This document shows positions 1-11,901 of a stretch of 64,000 bases of DNA, one piece after another. Within the stretch, counting starts at the first letter, position 1. The number at the start of each line of letters is the position of its first letter. The DNA is taken from the NCBI GenBank assembly GCA_020746995.1, contig JAGPXD010000005.1, forward strand, positions 2,294,001 through 2,358,000, written 5' to 3'. A model generated the notes under the pieces. It saw only the letters and a list, made by a program, of their open reading frames with translations, was not told the DNA's origin and did not search any database. This DNA is from Plectosphaerella cucumerina. Taxonomy: Eukaryota; Ascomycota; Sordariomycetes; Glomerellales; Plectosphaerellaceae. Both the position numbers and the translations under genes were made by a program.

Positions 1-464
1 GACGCGCATGAAGCCCTGGAGGAGTCAGCACCATGTAGAGAAGAATGCCACCTGCCTGGGAGCACTTACAAGAGTGATCTCGGAGGTCTGGCCGGGCTCA
101 GCACCGCCCCATCGGTCAGCGACGATGAACTTGGCGGCGACGGGGCCCAGGCAGATGCCGATGAGGACAGCCGGCACTTTGTTTCGTCAGCCCCCGCTCT
201 ATGTAGGCCAGGAAGACATGTCGGGCTCGCTTACGGGCTTCACCAAGGTACCACTTGTTCTTGATCTTCACGGAGAGGAGGCCATAGAGGACGATGAAGA
301 GACCTTGGCGAGAGATGAGGGTCAGCTCATGTACCAAGAACACCAAGAAAACGCCAAGTTGCACAAGACCCAGGGATCGGGGGTTTAGGGCTGGGCATAC
401 CGAAAATGGAAAGGATGATGTTCAGGTCCGACGGGTTAAGGTCGGGTGAGGCGGCTCCAGCCAT
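1..464 (-). CDS. NHA1-type Na+/H+ antiporter, N-terminal part (cut by window edge)
   Basis: Plasma-membrane cation/proton antiporter of the fungal NHA1 (CPA1) type, which exports Na+ or K+ in exchange for H+. Four exons are visible: 464-401, 303-235, 176-70 and 15-1, continuing off the left edge. They join in frame to give about 85 residues. The join restores the conserved first transmembrane segments: LFIVLYGLLSVKIKNKWYLG, then EALPAVLIGICLGPVAAKF, a loop with DRWGG, then EITLGFMRV. Each intron has a GTANG or GTAAG donor, and the third carries a GTGCTGAC branch site before CCTCCAG. The start at 464 gives a short hydrophilic leader ending in NPSDLNIILS, usual for these proteins. The antiporter core, including the ion-binding aspartates and the long cytoplasmic tail, lies outside the window, so ion specificity cannot be judged. 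Confidence 0.85.
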
Positions 465-3400
465 GATGGGCTGCGGTTGATACTCGATGTGTTGAGGTGA
501 GCTTCAGAGGGTCCGGAGACTTATTGAACAGCAGTCCGTCGAGAGGCGGCTGCGTCGAAGGGGAGGAAAGGGGTATTAAAGAAGTGTGGAAGAAGCGAAG
601 GCTTGAAGAGAGAAACCGAGTCCTGCTGGATTTCCGAGTGTGATTCTGCTGGGCCAAGCCAGGGGTTGAGTCGTCAAGATGTTTCCTGACTGTCGAGAGA
701 CACTGAAATCCTGCGCCAGGCCTGGGCGTCTGGGGTGTAATGGTAAGGACTGGGTAAGAAAAAAAAAGGGAGGATGGGAGAAGAGAAGCTGCGCGGCAGA
801 TGGAGGGTGGGATAAGGTTCTCGGCGATGGAAGGCAGCAGGGCCTCTGGAGGTATTATAGGAGGTGAGGGTGGACAAGAGGGCCGGGCAGGCGTGCAAGC
901 AGTTAGTGCTGTGCGAGGGCAGGGCGGGAGTGTCGAGGATAGCACGCAAGGCCAGGACAGGGTACGAGTCGGCCAGGCGGGTGTGCGTGCTGAGAGCAGG
1001 TAGCGGTAGGGATGGGGGGAGACGATTGCTGGGCGTGGGAGATCCACAGGGGATCTGAGACTGCGTGGATGTGGCAGGTTGGGTGCTGAATCAAACCAGC
1101 GACCTTGGCGACGGCCTCTGTGCTCGGAGCTCAAAGCTTGGTCCGGGGGGCGGAGGGGAGGGGAGGAGTCTTCGGGGGGCGGGCCCGCTCACAACCACTC
1201 GGCACTACTTGCTGGAAGTGCGTGGGTGGTAGAGCAGTAGCAGTCTCGACGGAGCCTTCCTCCTTGTCAGTTTTGCTTTCCCTGGCCGCGTCTGCCCCGT
1301 AGATAGACGATCCCGCGGCAGCCGCGACTCGATGGTTGGCTGGAGGCTGAATCTCTCACCAGCAGGTCTTCCAGGGTTGTCCCCTATTTTCGGGGATTTC
1401 CAAGCTTCTTCTTCTTGGCCGGGAGACAAGAATAGTAAACTCTTGGATCAAGTTGACACGAGCAGCGATTTGCGCCGGGACTGATGGATCCTTGCAGGCC
1501 GATGACGATCAGGGTATCAAGTGAATGTCTCGAGAAGACTCGGCCACAACACGGTCAGGACGAAGGACAGGAGAAGGGGTGGATGGAGGGGAGGGGAGGG
1601 GGTTTGAGGATCTTTGTTTCTGATGCTGCTGGGCGTCCAGAGTCTTCGACGTCGAATAGATAGGGACGAGGCAAGCGTTGCGAGAGATGGGTGTCCTGTG
1701 TTGATGAAGGCCAAGAGAGCAGGTTGCTTGATCGAAGGGCGGGAGAAGGCTTGGTTATCTGGGGCAAGAAAGTAGAGCAGAGCAGAACAGCCCTGGTCGT
1801 CCTTCCGTGTCTGTCCCCCCCATGCATGCTGATGGGGGGATTTCTCCCGCCGCTGGCACGAAATGGCATCACTGGCAGTGAGTGGGCGTCGGACGGGCGG
1901 ACCTAGGGCAGAATGCTTGATCTGCCAGGGATGGGGGGTGGTGCCGTCGCGCGGCATCGATTTCCGGTCCGACCGAAAATGGGAATGTTGAGGGCAGGCG
2001 TGTTGGCGGTGGTGATTCTGCAGGATCGCGGGCAGGCCACGGAGCTGCGATCTGTACGCGGTGAGGGTCGGCTTGGCGGGCGACGACAGGTCCTCAGGCC
2101 GGGTGTGGTGGTACGTCTGTCAGGAGAGGCCGGGACGCAAGTGTCGTCAGAGGGCCGGGCAGGTAACCAGCGTCACCTCGTGATGGGCAACGCGGATGGC
2201 GTCGTGCCCAGGCCGAAGGCCCCCATGTTGCTGTGCTTCCATGTGGGATGACGAGCAGCGGGAGATGTTCTCCCAAGCGCATGTACTGTACCTTGGCGAA
2301 CGACAAAGAGATACCAAGAAGACTCGGCGATCAGGCTGCATCTTGGCGTGGAAGGCCAAGTACAGGGTACGTGAGGGATGAGTACAAGTACCCAGAGCTC
2401 CCTCGACCGAGCCTCACGACGTCTGGAGACAACCTCATCCCGACCTGGTGCTGATGATGCTGCTTCGCTCCCTGGGCACCGCTGGAGACGACGTCTCCCA
2501 CAGCAGGTTTTGGCGGGAGGGAGCCCTGTGGCATGATCCATGTCAGCGGGCTTGCGCAATGTCCAGGGCGCGGAGGGCAGCGGATGGGTACCTGATCTTG
2601 GCACTTTGGGGAGCAGGGCCGACCGACGGCGGAAGGACCTGGGAGGGCAAGAGCAGCGGCGGCGGCGGAGGGCGAGAGTCTCGGTGAGGCAGTCGGGCAG
2701 GCAGGTTGCGTGTTGTGTTCCAGGGGGCGACTCGGCGGGCTCGGCGGGCTCGGCGGAAGGTCTTGGCCGTCTTGGGAGCGGTGATCAATTGCGAGACCGA
2801 AACCTCAGGAGGCAGAGGAGGCAGGATTGTCCCTTCTTGGCGGCGGCTTGGCTGGTGCAGCTGGCGCAGGAGCGACGACCAGCCAAGCATTGGCGCGGTG
2901 TTGGCGAAAAAGGGCCAAGAAAGGGCCAAGGGTTGGAAAGTAAGAAGGGGGTGGATGGGGGGAGCCTGCAGATAAATGCTTTCAACGGGGTCAGGTGCTT
3001 TGGCCCCGGTGGGGGGAACTTGGGAAGTAATGCGACGGGCGTGGTTTATTTTTACGGGAAACACGGGAAACACGGCGCGAATGGAAGACGCCCGTTGGAG
3101 TCGCAGGTGTTTTTGTTTGGTGTGATTTTTTCACGTATTTCGAGTTCAAGTTGGGTTGAGGGAGGGAGGGAATTGGTAGACCGGGAAGAGGTCCGCCGGG
3201 TTCGACGTCTTCCGTCCGGCCTGACTTCAAGGGGCCGGAGTTGTCGGGATATGCTTATCAGTGACAGGCGAGAAGTAAGCTTAAGTTGGACGTCCACCTA
3301 CGTATCCATCGCCCAGCAAAAGGAGAAACAATATGGACACTGCACGGGGTCCAAGCAGGTCGAGCACATGTCGAGGTGCCCTCCCTGCTTTCGCTCGCGG

Positions 3401-6156
3401 GCCGCCTCCGGCCCTGACGATCACCATGCCCAGAGCCCAAGGTCAACCTGACCTCGCCTCCCGTTTCCTCCCTCCGCATCCTCGACCGAAACATTCCGCC
3501 TTGCCCGCCTCGGAAAACACCCGCCGCAGCGTCCATCCCGGCTCACCTATCCCAGCACATTCCACACTTCCAACTTGTGACTTGTCGCAGGAAAAGGGAC
3601 CCAGTCAAGCTTTCGCCAACACGGGATGTCCTGCATGGCCTCCATCACCAAGAATCAACAACCCAGTCGTCATCATCAACGCCCCTGTTCCTATCCCAAA
3701 CCGCCCAGCCCTATCCGAGTCATGTCCAGGGCCACCGCTTGGCTGTCCTCGGGCCTCCGACAGGCAGACGCTTGGCGCCAGGCGCCGCGCGCTTGGCGTG
3801 TGCCAGGTCTCATCGTCTCCTGCGCCTCGTGCTTGAGGTCCGTTGCAACTTCGACACGCTGGGGGCTCTGGGTTTATCATTGCCGCAAGCGCCGCTCCGT
3901 ATCTTCCCGTGTCATGTCTTGTCGTCTAGTCCTCTCAGCCTCACGGAGGTTAGTCGCACTGGGAGATACTGAATTGTGGCCCCTGGTCGACCTTCGTGAA
4001 ACAGTCTGTATTTGGCATCGCGGCCGATGTATGTCTCTCCGGGCCTCATGCCCGAGATATTTCCAGCCTCCAGTTCCGGTTGTGAGTTGCCCTGGGCTTG
4101 GCTCACCTGGAGCAGGAAATGATTCGTCCCTTTTCGGGAGCTGGGGCGTATACGACCTTGGACCGAAGTCGTCAGCTGCCCGGTGGCCTGACCTCCGCAG
4201 GAATACTGATTAATCCCGCGGCGGTGTTGGCCACGTCTCTTGTCTTTCTCTTCTCGGAGATTCGACGCGAAAACAGGTTTCTCGTTCTCCATCATTGTTT
4301 CTTCCGCCTCATGGACCATCGACTGGCTGAGCAATGCGCTCGAGTCGATCACATCACAGCGACAACAAGGTAGTCCTCCAGTACCTCCGGACTTCACTAG
4401 ACTCCAAGCCCTCAATTGGCCTTCCGATCTCCTGGGCCAATGACTTAGGGCCTATTAGCACGCCGGGCTTGTTTAACTCCAGACAGATTGATATGGGATC
4501 CAACTACTTGCTGCCAATTCAGCGTCTTCGCCAGCCGCTGCACATGGCATAGATCAGCACGCTATCTCGTTGCCAGCCGGAAGACGGGTCCTACCTAGCT
4601 TATACGCCATGATTCAGCCATGGCTCTCTGGCTGCAATAATTCCCCATGTTTTCCGGCATCCATCGCACTGCCGGTGCCAGCCCGGCGTGGCTCCGGGTG
4701 CCTTCCGGGCGCCCTCCGCCTGTGGAGCGGGCCACCGGCTGCGAAGCGGGTCTTCCAGTGTGCTAGCCCCCGGTGTCTCGGTACTAGTGCCCCGGGCATC
4801 GACACGGAATGGCCGGCTCACTCAGCACCGGACGACATATAGATATGCCAGAGCATGACCTCTGCATTACGGATGATCATGGCCGAAGAGAGATAGCGCC
4901 GTCCAAATCAAGGAAGACCAGCACACCAAGTCGGGCCACATGAGAGGAATCGATCATGAGTGTGTCCAAGAAGCACCGTACAACAGTCCCCCTGAGACAT
5001 CCGGCGACACCTCCGTCTTCCGGAACAACCACCCCGATACCTTCCGTCGCACGATAGAAGCCTTCCATTGAAACGCGATACTGGCGGTCTACCACCACGT
5101 CGGTTTCCGTAAGACCCAAACCAGATCGGGCACCGAGATGGACACACCCTGGACGACCTTCCACGAGGCTGTGCAGCGCTTGACCGACGCGAAGCCTGAA
5201 TATCCATCACCACGGCCGAGTCCTGCGTGACGGTTCACGGGACACAGGAGCACAGAAGCGGGGGTGCACGACCTATAGAGAGAGAGATAAGACGGCCGCA
5301 CGAGGTTCTCCTCGGCATCGCAATCTGCTTCCCGGCAAAAGGAGCAACCCCGCGCGCACATCCACACTCATGAGCGACATTTCCATCTGTTCGGCATGAC
5401 TCTCAGCCCCCCCCGACATCGCTCCGGGGGGAGGGGAGGCAACAAGACCACCAGTTCGCAGCCCCTCTCGCCGCCCCCACGGCGCCGACCGAGGAGATTC
5501 TGCACTCCCATCCTCCCCCATGCATCAATCGACGAGACTAGAACGTTCACTGACGCCCCCCCTGCCCGCAGACTCTCGTCAGCGCCAGCCAATCCTCTTC
5601 GCAGCCTCCATGCGGGCACCATGGCCCAACCCCTCCCTCCTGCAGACAGGGCCCTGGGCCTTCTTCACTGAAGGTCCCGCCCCCTCCTTGATGCAAGTCG
5701 GCCCTGGATGAGGCGGCCGTCAGCTTTCCAACGCGACCAACCAGACAAGACGGTTGTTCTGCCAAAAAGGGGAATCACACTGCGTAGAGGCGACATGCTT
5801 TGCACTTTTGCCGCCTTGCGACCTTTTTATCCCTCTCCCGTTCGCATTTGGACATTTCCCCCCAATGCCCGGAACTCCGGGGTCGCACACAGGACCCCCG
5901 GCGCTCCCTCATGGGCGAGATGCATGTCAGACTGTCTGTCAGCTTCCCACGTAGCACATCCCCCCGGCGGACAGGAGATGCGAATCGCTGTCGAAGGAGC
6001 TTTCCCCCTGGCTGCCCGACCAGGCTGGGCCATGTTGTAGCTGTAGCTGTAGCTGTATCCGTAGCTGAAGCCTTTCCCCGGCTCAATCTCTAAAACCCTC
6101 ATTCCTTACCTCAACCCCCACCAGATCTGCTGCTGCCGCCGTCGCCCGTCGCCGTG
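465..6156. other. 5.7-kb stretch without a convincing gene
   Basis: Upstream of both the antiporter (-) and the seven-TM gene (+). Open frames here, such as 436-1134 (-) and 2540-3451 (+), are low-complexity Pro/Arg/Gly-rich translations of GC-rich DNA. They have no recognisable domain, no plausible splice continuation and no conserved-looking core. Small direct repeats are visible: three copies of a CTCGGCGGG-like unit near 2728-2755, an ACGGGAAAC pair near 3055-3075, and (GTAGCT)n at 6037-6056 just before the seven-TM gene. The stretch could contain long 5' leaders or non-coding transcripts, but nothing in it proves that. Confidence 0.5.
6037..6056. repeat. GTAGCT hexanucleotide microsatellite
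   Basis: Three and a third tandem GTAGCT units in the leader of the seven-TM gene, about 100 nt before its ATG, with degenerate continuation (GTATCCGTAGCT). Confidence 0.75.
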
Positions 6157-7137
6157 ATGGAGTCCCTCTGCCAGGTGCAGGGCAAGCCCGAGCTCTACGG
6201 CCTGGGCATCCGCGTCGCCTTCTACCTCCAATGGTTCGGTGCCATCCTCGCAGAATACCTCGAGATGGCCGACCTCTCCGCCGTCCAGCTTCTCGGCCTG
6301 CTCCTCTCGGCTGCGACCTTTGTCGGCCTCGTCGTCCAGCTCTCCATGACGACCCTCCAACCCGCCGACGTCTACATCGTGCTCCTCCTCGCCGCGGGGA
6401 TCTACCTACCCCTCGTGCCCCTCTACGTCTGGAAGGCAGTGACCTGCTTCAACCGCCACTGGGACCCCTTCCGCTGGCCCAAGGAGACCGTCAGCCCTGC
6501 CATCAAGGGCCTCAATTTTGTCCTGTTGCTCGCCATCACCTCGTTGTCGATATGGTTCTGGACCACATACGTGCCCGGACAGGACTGCTCGGCGTACCAA
6601 TACGGCTTCCTCTTCAGCCCGGTGTCTCTTGGAAACACCGCCTATGTCGCGTCGAACGCCATCCTGTGGATCTTGATTCTTGTGGTTTGCGCCGGGATTC
6701 TGATGGTCAAGGCTGGCTTCAGCTTTGCTTTCTGGGCAGACAAGCGCCGTCGCAAGAAGGCCAGGTACGATAACCCAAGCCAGTTGGGAAAACGAACAGA
6801 ATCAAGCTGATAAATTTCTCCCCTCAGGCGCATCCACATCCAGGTCGTCCAGGACCTCACAACATTTGCCAAGGCCGCTGTGGTCGCTGTTCTGACAGCA
6901 GCCGTCGAGCTGACTATCGTCTGGAACAACATCGATGGTGTTAATGGCGTTGCCGACGTCGCTCAAATGATCCCTCTTTTCGTCTCGGGCGGCATTGTCG
7001 TGAGGGCGGTCTTAATGCACTTTGTAAACCGCGGTACCGACGAAGACTCGGACTCGGCGGCGTCCAGTGGCGACGGCCAACCGCCTATGGCATCGGGGGG
7101 CATACCGCCGCCACCACCTACGGCGCACATGAAGTAA
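6157..7137 (+). CDS. Seven-transmembrane protein of an uncharacterised fungal family
   Basis: Two exons, 6157-6764 and 6828-7137, joined by a 63-nt intron (GTACGA donor, CCCTCAG acceptor), encode 305 residues. Seven hydrophobic segments can be counted. The first begins with YGLGIRVAFYLQWFG; others include LLGLLLSAATFVGLVVQL, VYIVLLLAAGIYLPLVPLY, NFVLLLAITSLSIWFW and ILWILILVVCAGILMVKAGF. A basic DKRRRKKAR stretch sits between segments five and six, at the exon junction. The last two segments are TFAKAAVVAVLTAAVELTIV and MIPLFVSGGIVVRAVLMHF, followed by an acidic, Ser- and Pro-rich tail. The topology resembles a receptor, but I see no diagnostic GPCR or opsin motif and no retinal-binding lysine, so no function is assigned. 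The first ATG (6157) follows a short leader containing a GTAGCT repeat. Confidence 0.8.
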
Positions 7138-7657
7138 GGGATGGGCGGGACATGGCGTACGGAGCTTTGCTTGAGATTGGCCAGTGCCCAGCGTAAGGAC
7201 AATAACCGGAAGACGGCATGTTACGTTTCGTTTGACTGGAAGTGACCGGAGTGCTCGGCATGACAAGTCCTTGATCGAGCTTGGGCCAAGTGACGGCATC
7301 GAAACAAGGCCGGCGTGAAGAAACGATTTTGCGTTTGCATTCTTCTTCTTCGTCTGAGCGAGAGCTCTGGTATCTGTACAAACTATGCCCGGTGCCTCTC
7401 CCTCCCCATGGCACCGGCATGCAGCGGTCAGCCGCCGCCGCCGCCGCCGTCCCCGTGGCGGTCCGCTGACACTCGCCCGTTCCGGAAAACGATGAAACTT
7501 GAAGTGACGACCCATGATAACCGCAGAGTAAACCCAGACTCGAACCTTGATTCTCCCAAAAACTCCGATTCCCCGCGTGTGTCCGACTCATCCGCTGCGG
7601 CTCATACTTTTCTCATACTCCTGAAACCTTCCCACCAATCATTGTGCGCGGGTCGCT
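7138..7657. other. Convergent 3' flanks
   Basis: Space between the 3' ends of the seven-TM gene (+) and ISU1 (-). It holds a CCG triplet run near 7430-7455 and no convincing ORF or RNA gene. Confidence 0.5.
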
Positions 7658-8354
7658 TTACATGGTGGCGGCCTCGGCGACGGGTGCGGTCCTGCCGGTG
7701 CCGGCAAGGTCGGTCGGCTTGGCCTTGGGGTTCTTCTTGTAGTAGTCGGCGATGGCGGCCTTGATGCCGTCCTCGGCGAGCATGCTGCAGTGGAGCTTGA
7801 CGGGGGGGAGCTTGAGCTCCTGGGCGATCTGGGTGTTCTTGACGCGGCCGGCCTCCTCGAGGGTCATGCCCTTGACGAGCTCGGTCAGGTAGCTGCTCGA
7901 GGCGATGGCGCTGCCGCAGCCGAAGGTCTTGAACTTGACCTCGGAGATGGTGTTGTTGCTAGGGTCGACGCGGATGTTGATCCTGGAGGCGGGACGGTTA
8001 GCCATGGTTCAAGGCGGCGCAGATAAAACCAATGCAAGACATGGCCAGGAGGGGAAAACTCACTTCATGACATCGCCACATGCCGGGGCGCCGACGAGGC
8101 CGGAACCGACATCATCTCCCTTCAGGGTACCGACGTTGCGAGCTATACACGTATTAGTACCGATGCGTACGTCCATATATCGCAGTTCATGGGGCCGACC
8201 TACGCCTAGAGTAGTGGTCCAGCACCTTCTCGTGGTACGCCCGCTTCGCTGTGATGGAGACGGCAGGAGCGATCTGGCGGGGAGCGATGGTGGTCGGGCG
8301 CAGGGGAGTCGCAAGCGCAGAGCGCGAGACGGCGCGAAGGGTCCTGGAGAGCAT
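7658..8354 (-). CDS. ISU1: Iron-sulfur cluster assembly scaffold protein ISU1
   Basis: Mitochondrial matrix scaffold on which the Nfs1 desulfurase, frataxin and ferredoxin build [2Fe-2S] clusters. Three exons, 8354-8204, 8142-8064 and 7982-7658, join to 184 residues, normal for fungal Isu1. The N-terminal 40 or so residues are Arg/Ser/Ala-rich with almost no acidic residues, a mitochondrial presequence. The mature protein starts at YHEKVLDHYSRPRNVG. The three ligand cysteines are present in GAPACGDVMK, FKTFGCGSAIASS and LHCSMLAED. The LPPVK motif recognised by the Hsp70 Ssq1/Ssc1 directly precedes the third. The last exon also contains an in-frame ATG before the true splice junction (in intron 2); a model starting there would lack the presequence and first cysteine and is wrong. 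The promoter is shared with UBP14. Confidence 0.95.
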
Positions 8355-9054
8355 CTTGGCGGTCCTAGGGATGGATATGGGGTTGGGAATGGTTGTCGAG
8401 GCGGAGTTCTCGTGTTTCGACGTCTCAAAAGGTCGAAAAGTGCGGCGCTGTATTGAGGGTTGCAGTGTTCGTTGGTGGTTGATGAGGTGTAGGTCTTGCA
8501 ATGATAACGTCAACGGAAGAGGAGGAGGGAGGCGAAGGCATCAAAAAAGATGGGAATGCGGGACTTGGGGCCCTGTGATGACGGGCCGGCGATCTCGGTG
8601 GCTGCCAATCAAAATGCCGATTATCGGGCATTAAGTCATTGCCCGCTCGGCCCTCGGAGAAGCGAGAGCTGAGATAAACGGCTGGCCCAGTCACGTGGGT
8701 GGAATCTGATTGATAAGACGCCGAGTCGCCCGCGAAGTACATCCGATTGGCCGTCGGCTGCGTTTACGGAGCGAGCGGCCCAATGCGGCGAGGGAAGGGA
8801 AAGCACTGTGCTCGGACTCAGAAGGTTGGATTACGTGAACACAGCACTAAGGGCGGGGCCTGCCTGGACACCTGCCGCTGGCGGGGTGCCTGTTTGCGGG
8901 GCAAAGCTCCGTGAGAGCTCAGTCGTAGTGGGACTGCACCTGAGGTTCCAACTGGACGGTCACCACCAGTCTTGCCCCTCCGTCGCTGCCTCGCAGCTTA
9001 CAACATCAACCACACAATACCAAATCACCATCTAGTTGAAGAGAAACCCACAAG
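8355..9054. promoter_or_regulatory. Divergent promoter of ISU1 and UBP14 with an E-box
   Basis: 700 bp between the two start codons. It contains GTCACGTG (CACGTG at 8692-8697), a GATAAG element just after it (8711-8716) and an inverted CCAAT box (ATTGG near 8747). CACGTG is the target of Cbf1-like bHLH factors; which of the two genes it serves cannot be read from sequence. Confidence 0.45.
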
Positions 9055-11505
9055 ATGGCCTGCCCGCATCTCGAAGGTGCAAACTTGCGGTTGCCGACTC
9101 CGGCACAGTCTGTCTACCGCGAGGACTGCACCCAGTGCTTCGACTCGATCGTGAGTACCCTATGCGGGCAGTCCCTCCCTCGTCACAACTGACACGCAGC
9201 AGGATGACCCAAGCGGTCTAGATGTCTGCCTCCAGTGCTTCAACGGCGGCTGCACTTCCGACCGAAACCATGCCGCCCTTCACTGCGTCCTCCGAAGCCA
9301 CCCTCTCGCCCTGAACATTCGACGAACCCGCAAGTTCGTGTCCCGAGATGAGCCTCCCCAGAAGATGTCCAAGCTCTCCATCGCGGCCGAGACGGAGGAG
9401 GACCGATATGATACCCACACCACCGCCAAGTGCCTCGAGTGCGATCTGGAGCTTGACAAGTCCGATGCGAAGCTGGCCCCTGTGATCGATGGTATCCTGA
9501 AGGCAAACACCTTCTCTCGCAAGGAGGAGGTCAAGGCGTGGGAGCAGGAGCTCACGAGCTGCGAGCACATCCTCATGCTTCAGCAGACCCCAGCCCAGAC
9601 GATCCAGTCCGGTGCTCTGGGCCACTGCTCCGCTTGTGATCTCAAGGAGAACCTCTGGCTCTGCCTCGAGTGCGGCAACCTTGGATGCGGCCGGAAGCAG
9701 ATGGGCGGTGTCGACGGCAACTCGCACGCCTTGGGCCACGCAAACGAGGCGGGACACGGCGTCGCGGTCAAGTTGGGATCCATCACACCCGAGGGCACCG
9801 CCGACGTGTACTGCTACAAGTGCGACGAGGAGAGGATCGATAGCGACTTGGGTCAACACCTTGCCCACTGGGGCATCATTCTTGCCAACCAGCAGAAGAC
9901 CGAGAAGAGCTTGACGGAGATGCAGATCGAGCAGAACCTACGCTGGGAGTTCAGCATGACTTCCGAGGATGGCAAGGAGCTTCGACCGCTCTATGGACCC
10001 GGCCTGACTGGTCTCAAGAACCTTGGCAACAGCTGCTATCTCGCCAGTATCCTCCAGTGTCTCTTTGACATGCCGTCTTTCCAGGCGCGCTACTTCGAGG
10101 CTGATCTCGAGCTCCCGGCTGTTGAGGACCCCGCTGTCGACCTGGAGACCCAGCTCAGGAAGGTGGCAGACGGACTTCTCTCCGGCCGCTATTCCAAGCC
10201 CGACCCGGATATCCTCGTCTCAGAGCACTCCCCTGAAGTCCCGCACCAGAAGGGACTGGCGCCTGCCATGCTGAAGCATCTCATCGGCCGGGGTCACGCC
10301 GAGTTCTCGACCATGAGGCAGCAGGATGCCTACGACCTCATGCAGCATCTCTTCAAGCTCATCACTAGGTCCCAGCACCCCGCAGGACTCCAGGACCCCA
10401 CGCAACAGTTCCGCTTCGAGATTGAGCGTCGCCTTCAGTGCCTCGGCTGCAAGAAGGTCCGCTATCAGACCGTCGAGCAGGACAACATTATCCTCAACGT
10501 GCCGCTGGAGAAGCTGCCCGTCGCCGAGGGCGCCGAGGACCAAGGTGTCCAGTACAAGCCTGTGGCGCTCAAGGAGTGTCTGGATTCCTTCACGGCCATG
10601 GAGACGGTGGAGCTGACTTGCTCGGCCTGCGGAAGCAAGGATGGTTACACGATGCGCTCCCTTTTCAAGACATTCCCCGAAGTCCTGGCCGTCGTTGTGA
10701 ACAAGATGGCCGAGGTCAACTGGGTCCCTGTCAAGATTGACGTGCCCATCATCGTGCCCGACGAGGCATTCCCGCTCGATCAGTACCTTTCCAGCGGAAT
10801 GCAGCCCTCCGAGGAGGCACTCCCCGATGAGCCCGAGGCGGCGGCGCCTGCTTTTGTGCCCAACGCTGAGGCAGTCGCTACACTTGAGGCCATGGGCTTC
10901 CCCCGCAACCGCTGCGAGCGGGCTCTGCACGCTACGGGCAACTCCGATGCAAACGCAGCCATGGAGTGGCTGTTTGGACATATGGAGGACCCCGATATCG
11001 ACCAGCCCCTGGTTCTCAGCGGCGGAGGCGGTGGTGACGCAGCTGCGGACGCAGAGAAGATCGAGATGCTGGGCGGCATGGGTTTCGGAGCGCCCCAGGC
11101 CAAGAAGGCTCTCAAGGAGACGGGTGGCGATGTCGAGCGGGCCGTCGAGTGGCTATTCAGCCACCCCGATGACCAGGGACTTTTCGAGGACGATGCCGCA
11201 GCGGAGGCACCCAAGTCGAAGGAGGCCGCTGGCCGCGCCGACCTGCCCGCCAACTTCCAACTCCGGTCCATCGTGTGCCACAAGGGAACTAGCATCCACG
11301 CTGGGTAAGTCTACGAAAACGCACTCGCGAAATCAAGACCCCAAGCTAACCACAGCACAGTCACTACGTCTCCTTCATCCGCAAGTCCGAGGCCAACGGC
11401 CCTGCCGGATCGTGGGTTCTGTTCAACGACGAAAAGGTTGTCGAGGCCGGCAACGTCGACGAGATGCGCAAATTTGCCTATGTGTACTTTTTCAAGAGGG
11501 CCTGA
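9055..11505 (+). CDS. UBP14: Ubiquitin C-terminal hydrolase UBP14/USP5 (isopeptidase T)
   Basis: Deubiquitinase that disassembles free polyubiquitin chains from the proximal end, supplying monoubiquitin. Exons 9055-9150, 9203-11304 and 11361-11505 give about 780 residues, close to yeast Ubp14 and shorter than human USP5. Domains in order: a variant N-terminal zinc finger (CTQCFDSI, then CLQCFNGGC); the canonical UBP zinc finger at about 175-250 (CSACDLKENLWLCLECG, ending in HLAHWGI); the USP Cys box with the nucleophile in GNSCYLASILQ near residue 307; two UBA domains at about 586-630 and 646-690 (LEAMGFPRNRCERAL, LGGMGFGAPQAKKAL); and the His box GHYVSFIRK near 733. The last intron falls inside that His-box codon run. 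Intron 1 ends in a tandem CAGCAG acceptor, so one extra glutamine may be included. Confidence 0.95.
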
Positions 11506-11901
11506 GCTAGAGTGTGGTTGCATGGCGGCGAGAACGGCGTTGAGTTGACATATTGGGTTTGATGATACCCACACGGCGGGAGCAACGAAGAAGACCAGGA
11601 AGCGAGCACTGGGTCGGATAAGAACATTCATTGACAAAAACGCATCACGGGGCGAACGGTTGAAAACGGGAAACGGAGGGATAGATGGGTGCATCATAGA
11701 GCACGCTGTACATGAAACAAAAAGCAATACCTGCGATGAAGAAGTTTAAATGACAACCCAACGAACCCGTGAAACATGCCTGATGAGGCAAGGTTCTAGG
11801 GCCGCCTTTTTTCGCCGACCAACACCGAGCGCCGGTTATGTCCATTGCAACGACAAAGCGTAGAGCCAAGAAAGACTCTCCAAGCCTGCCCCTCACGACC
11901 C
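11506..11901. other. Convergent 3' flanks of UBP14 and MAD2
   Basis: 396 bp with no convincing ORF or RNA gene; expected to hold the two polyadenylation regions. Confidence 0.5.

Noticed and set aside
436..1134. 232-aa minus-strand open frame overlapping the antiporter start
   Set aside because: Pro/Ser/Thr-rich translation of pyrimidine-rich leader DNA; overlaps the antiporter's first exon in another frame.
2540..3451. 303-aa plus-strand open frame in the left gene-free region
   Set aside because: Arg/Gly/Ser-rich with no domain, no consistent start context and no splice partner; expected by chance in GC-rich DNA.
7540..7549. tRNA T-loop-like GACTCGAACC (minus strand)
   Set aside because: The flanking bases do not form a T-stem, acceptor stem or anticodon arm.
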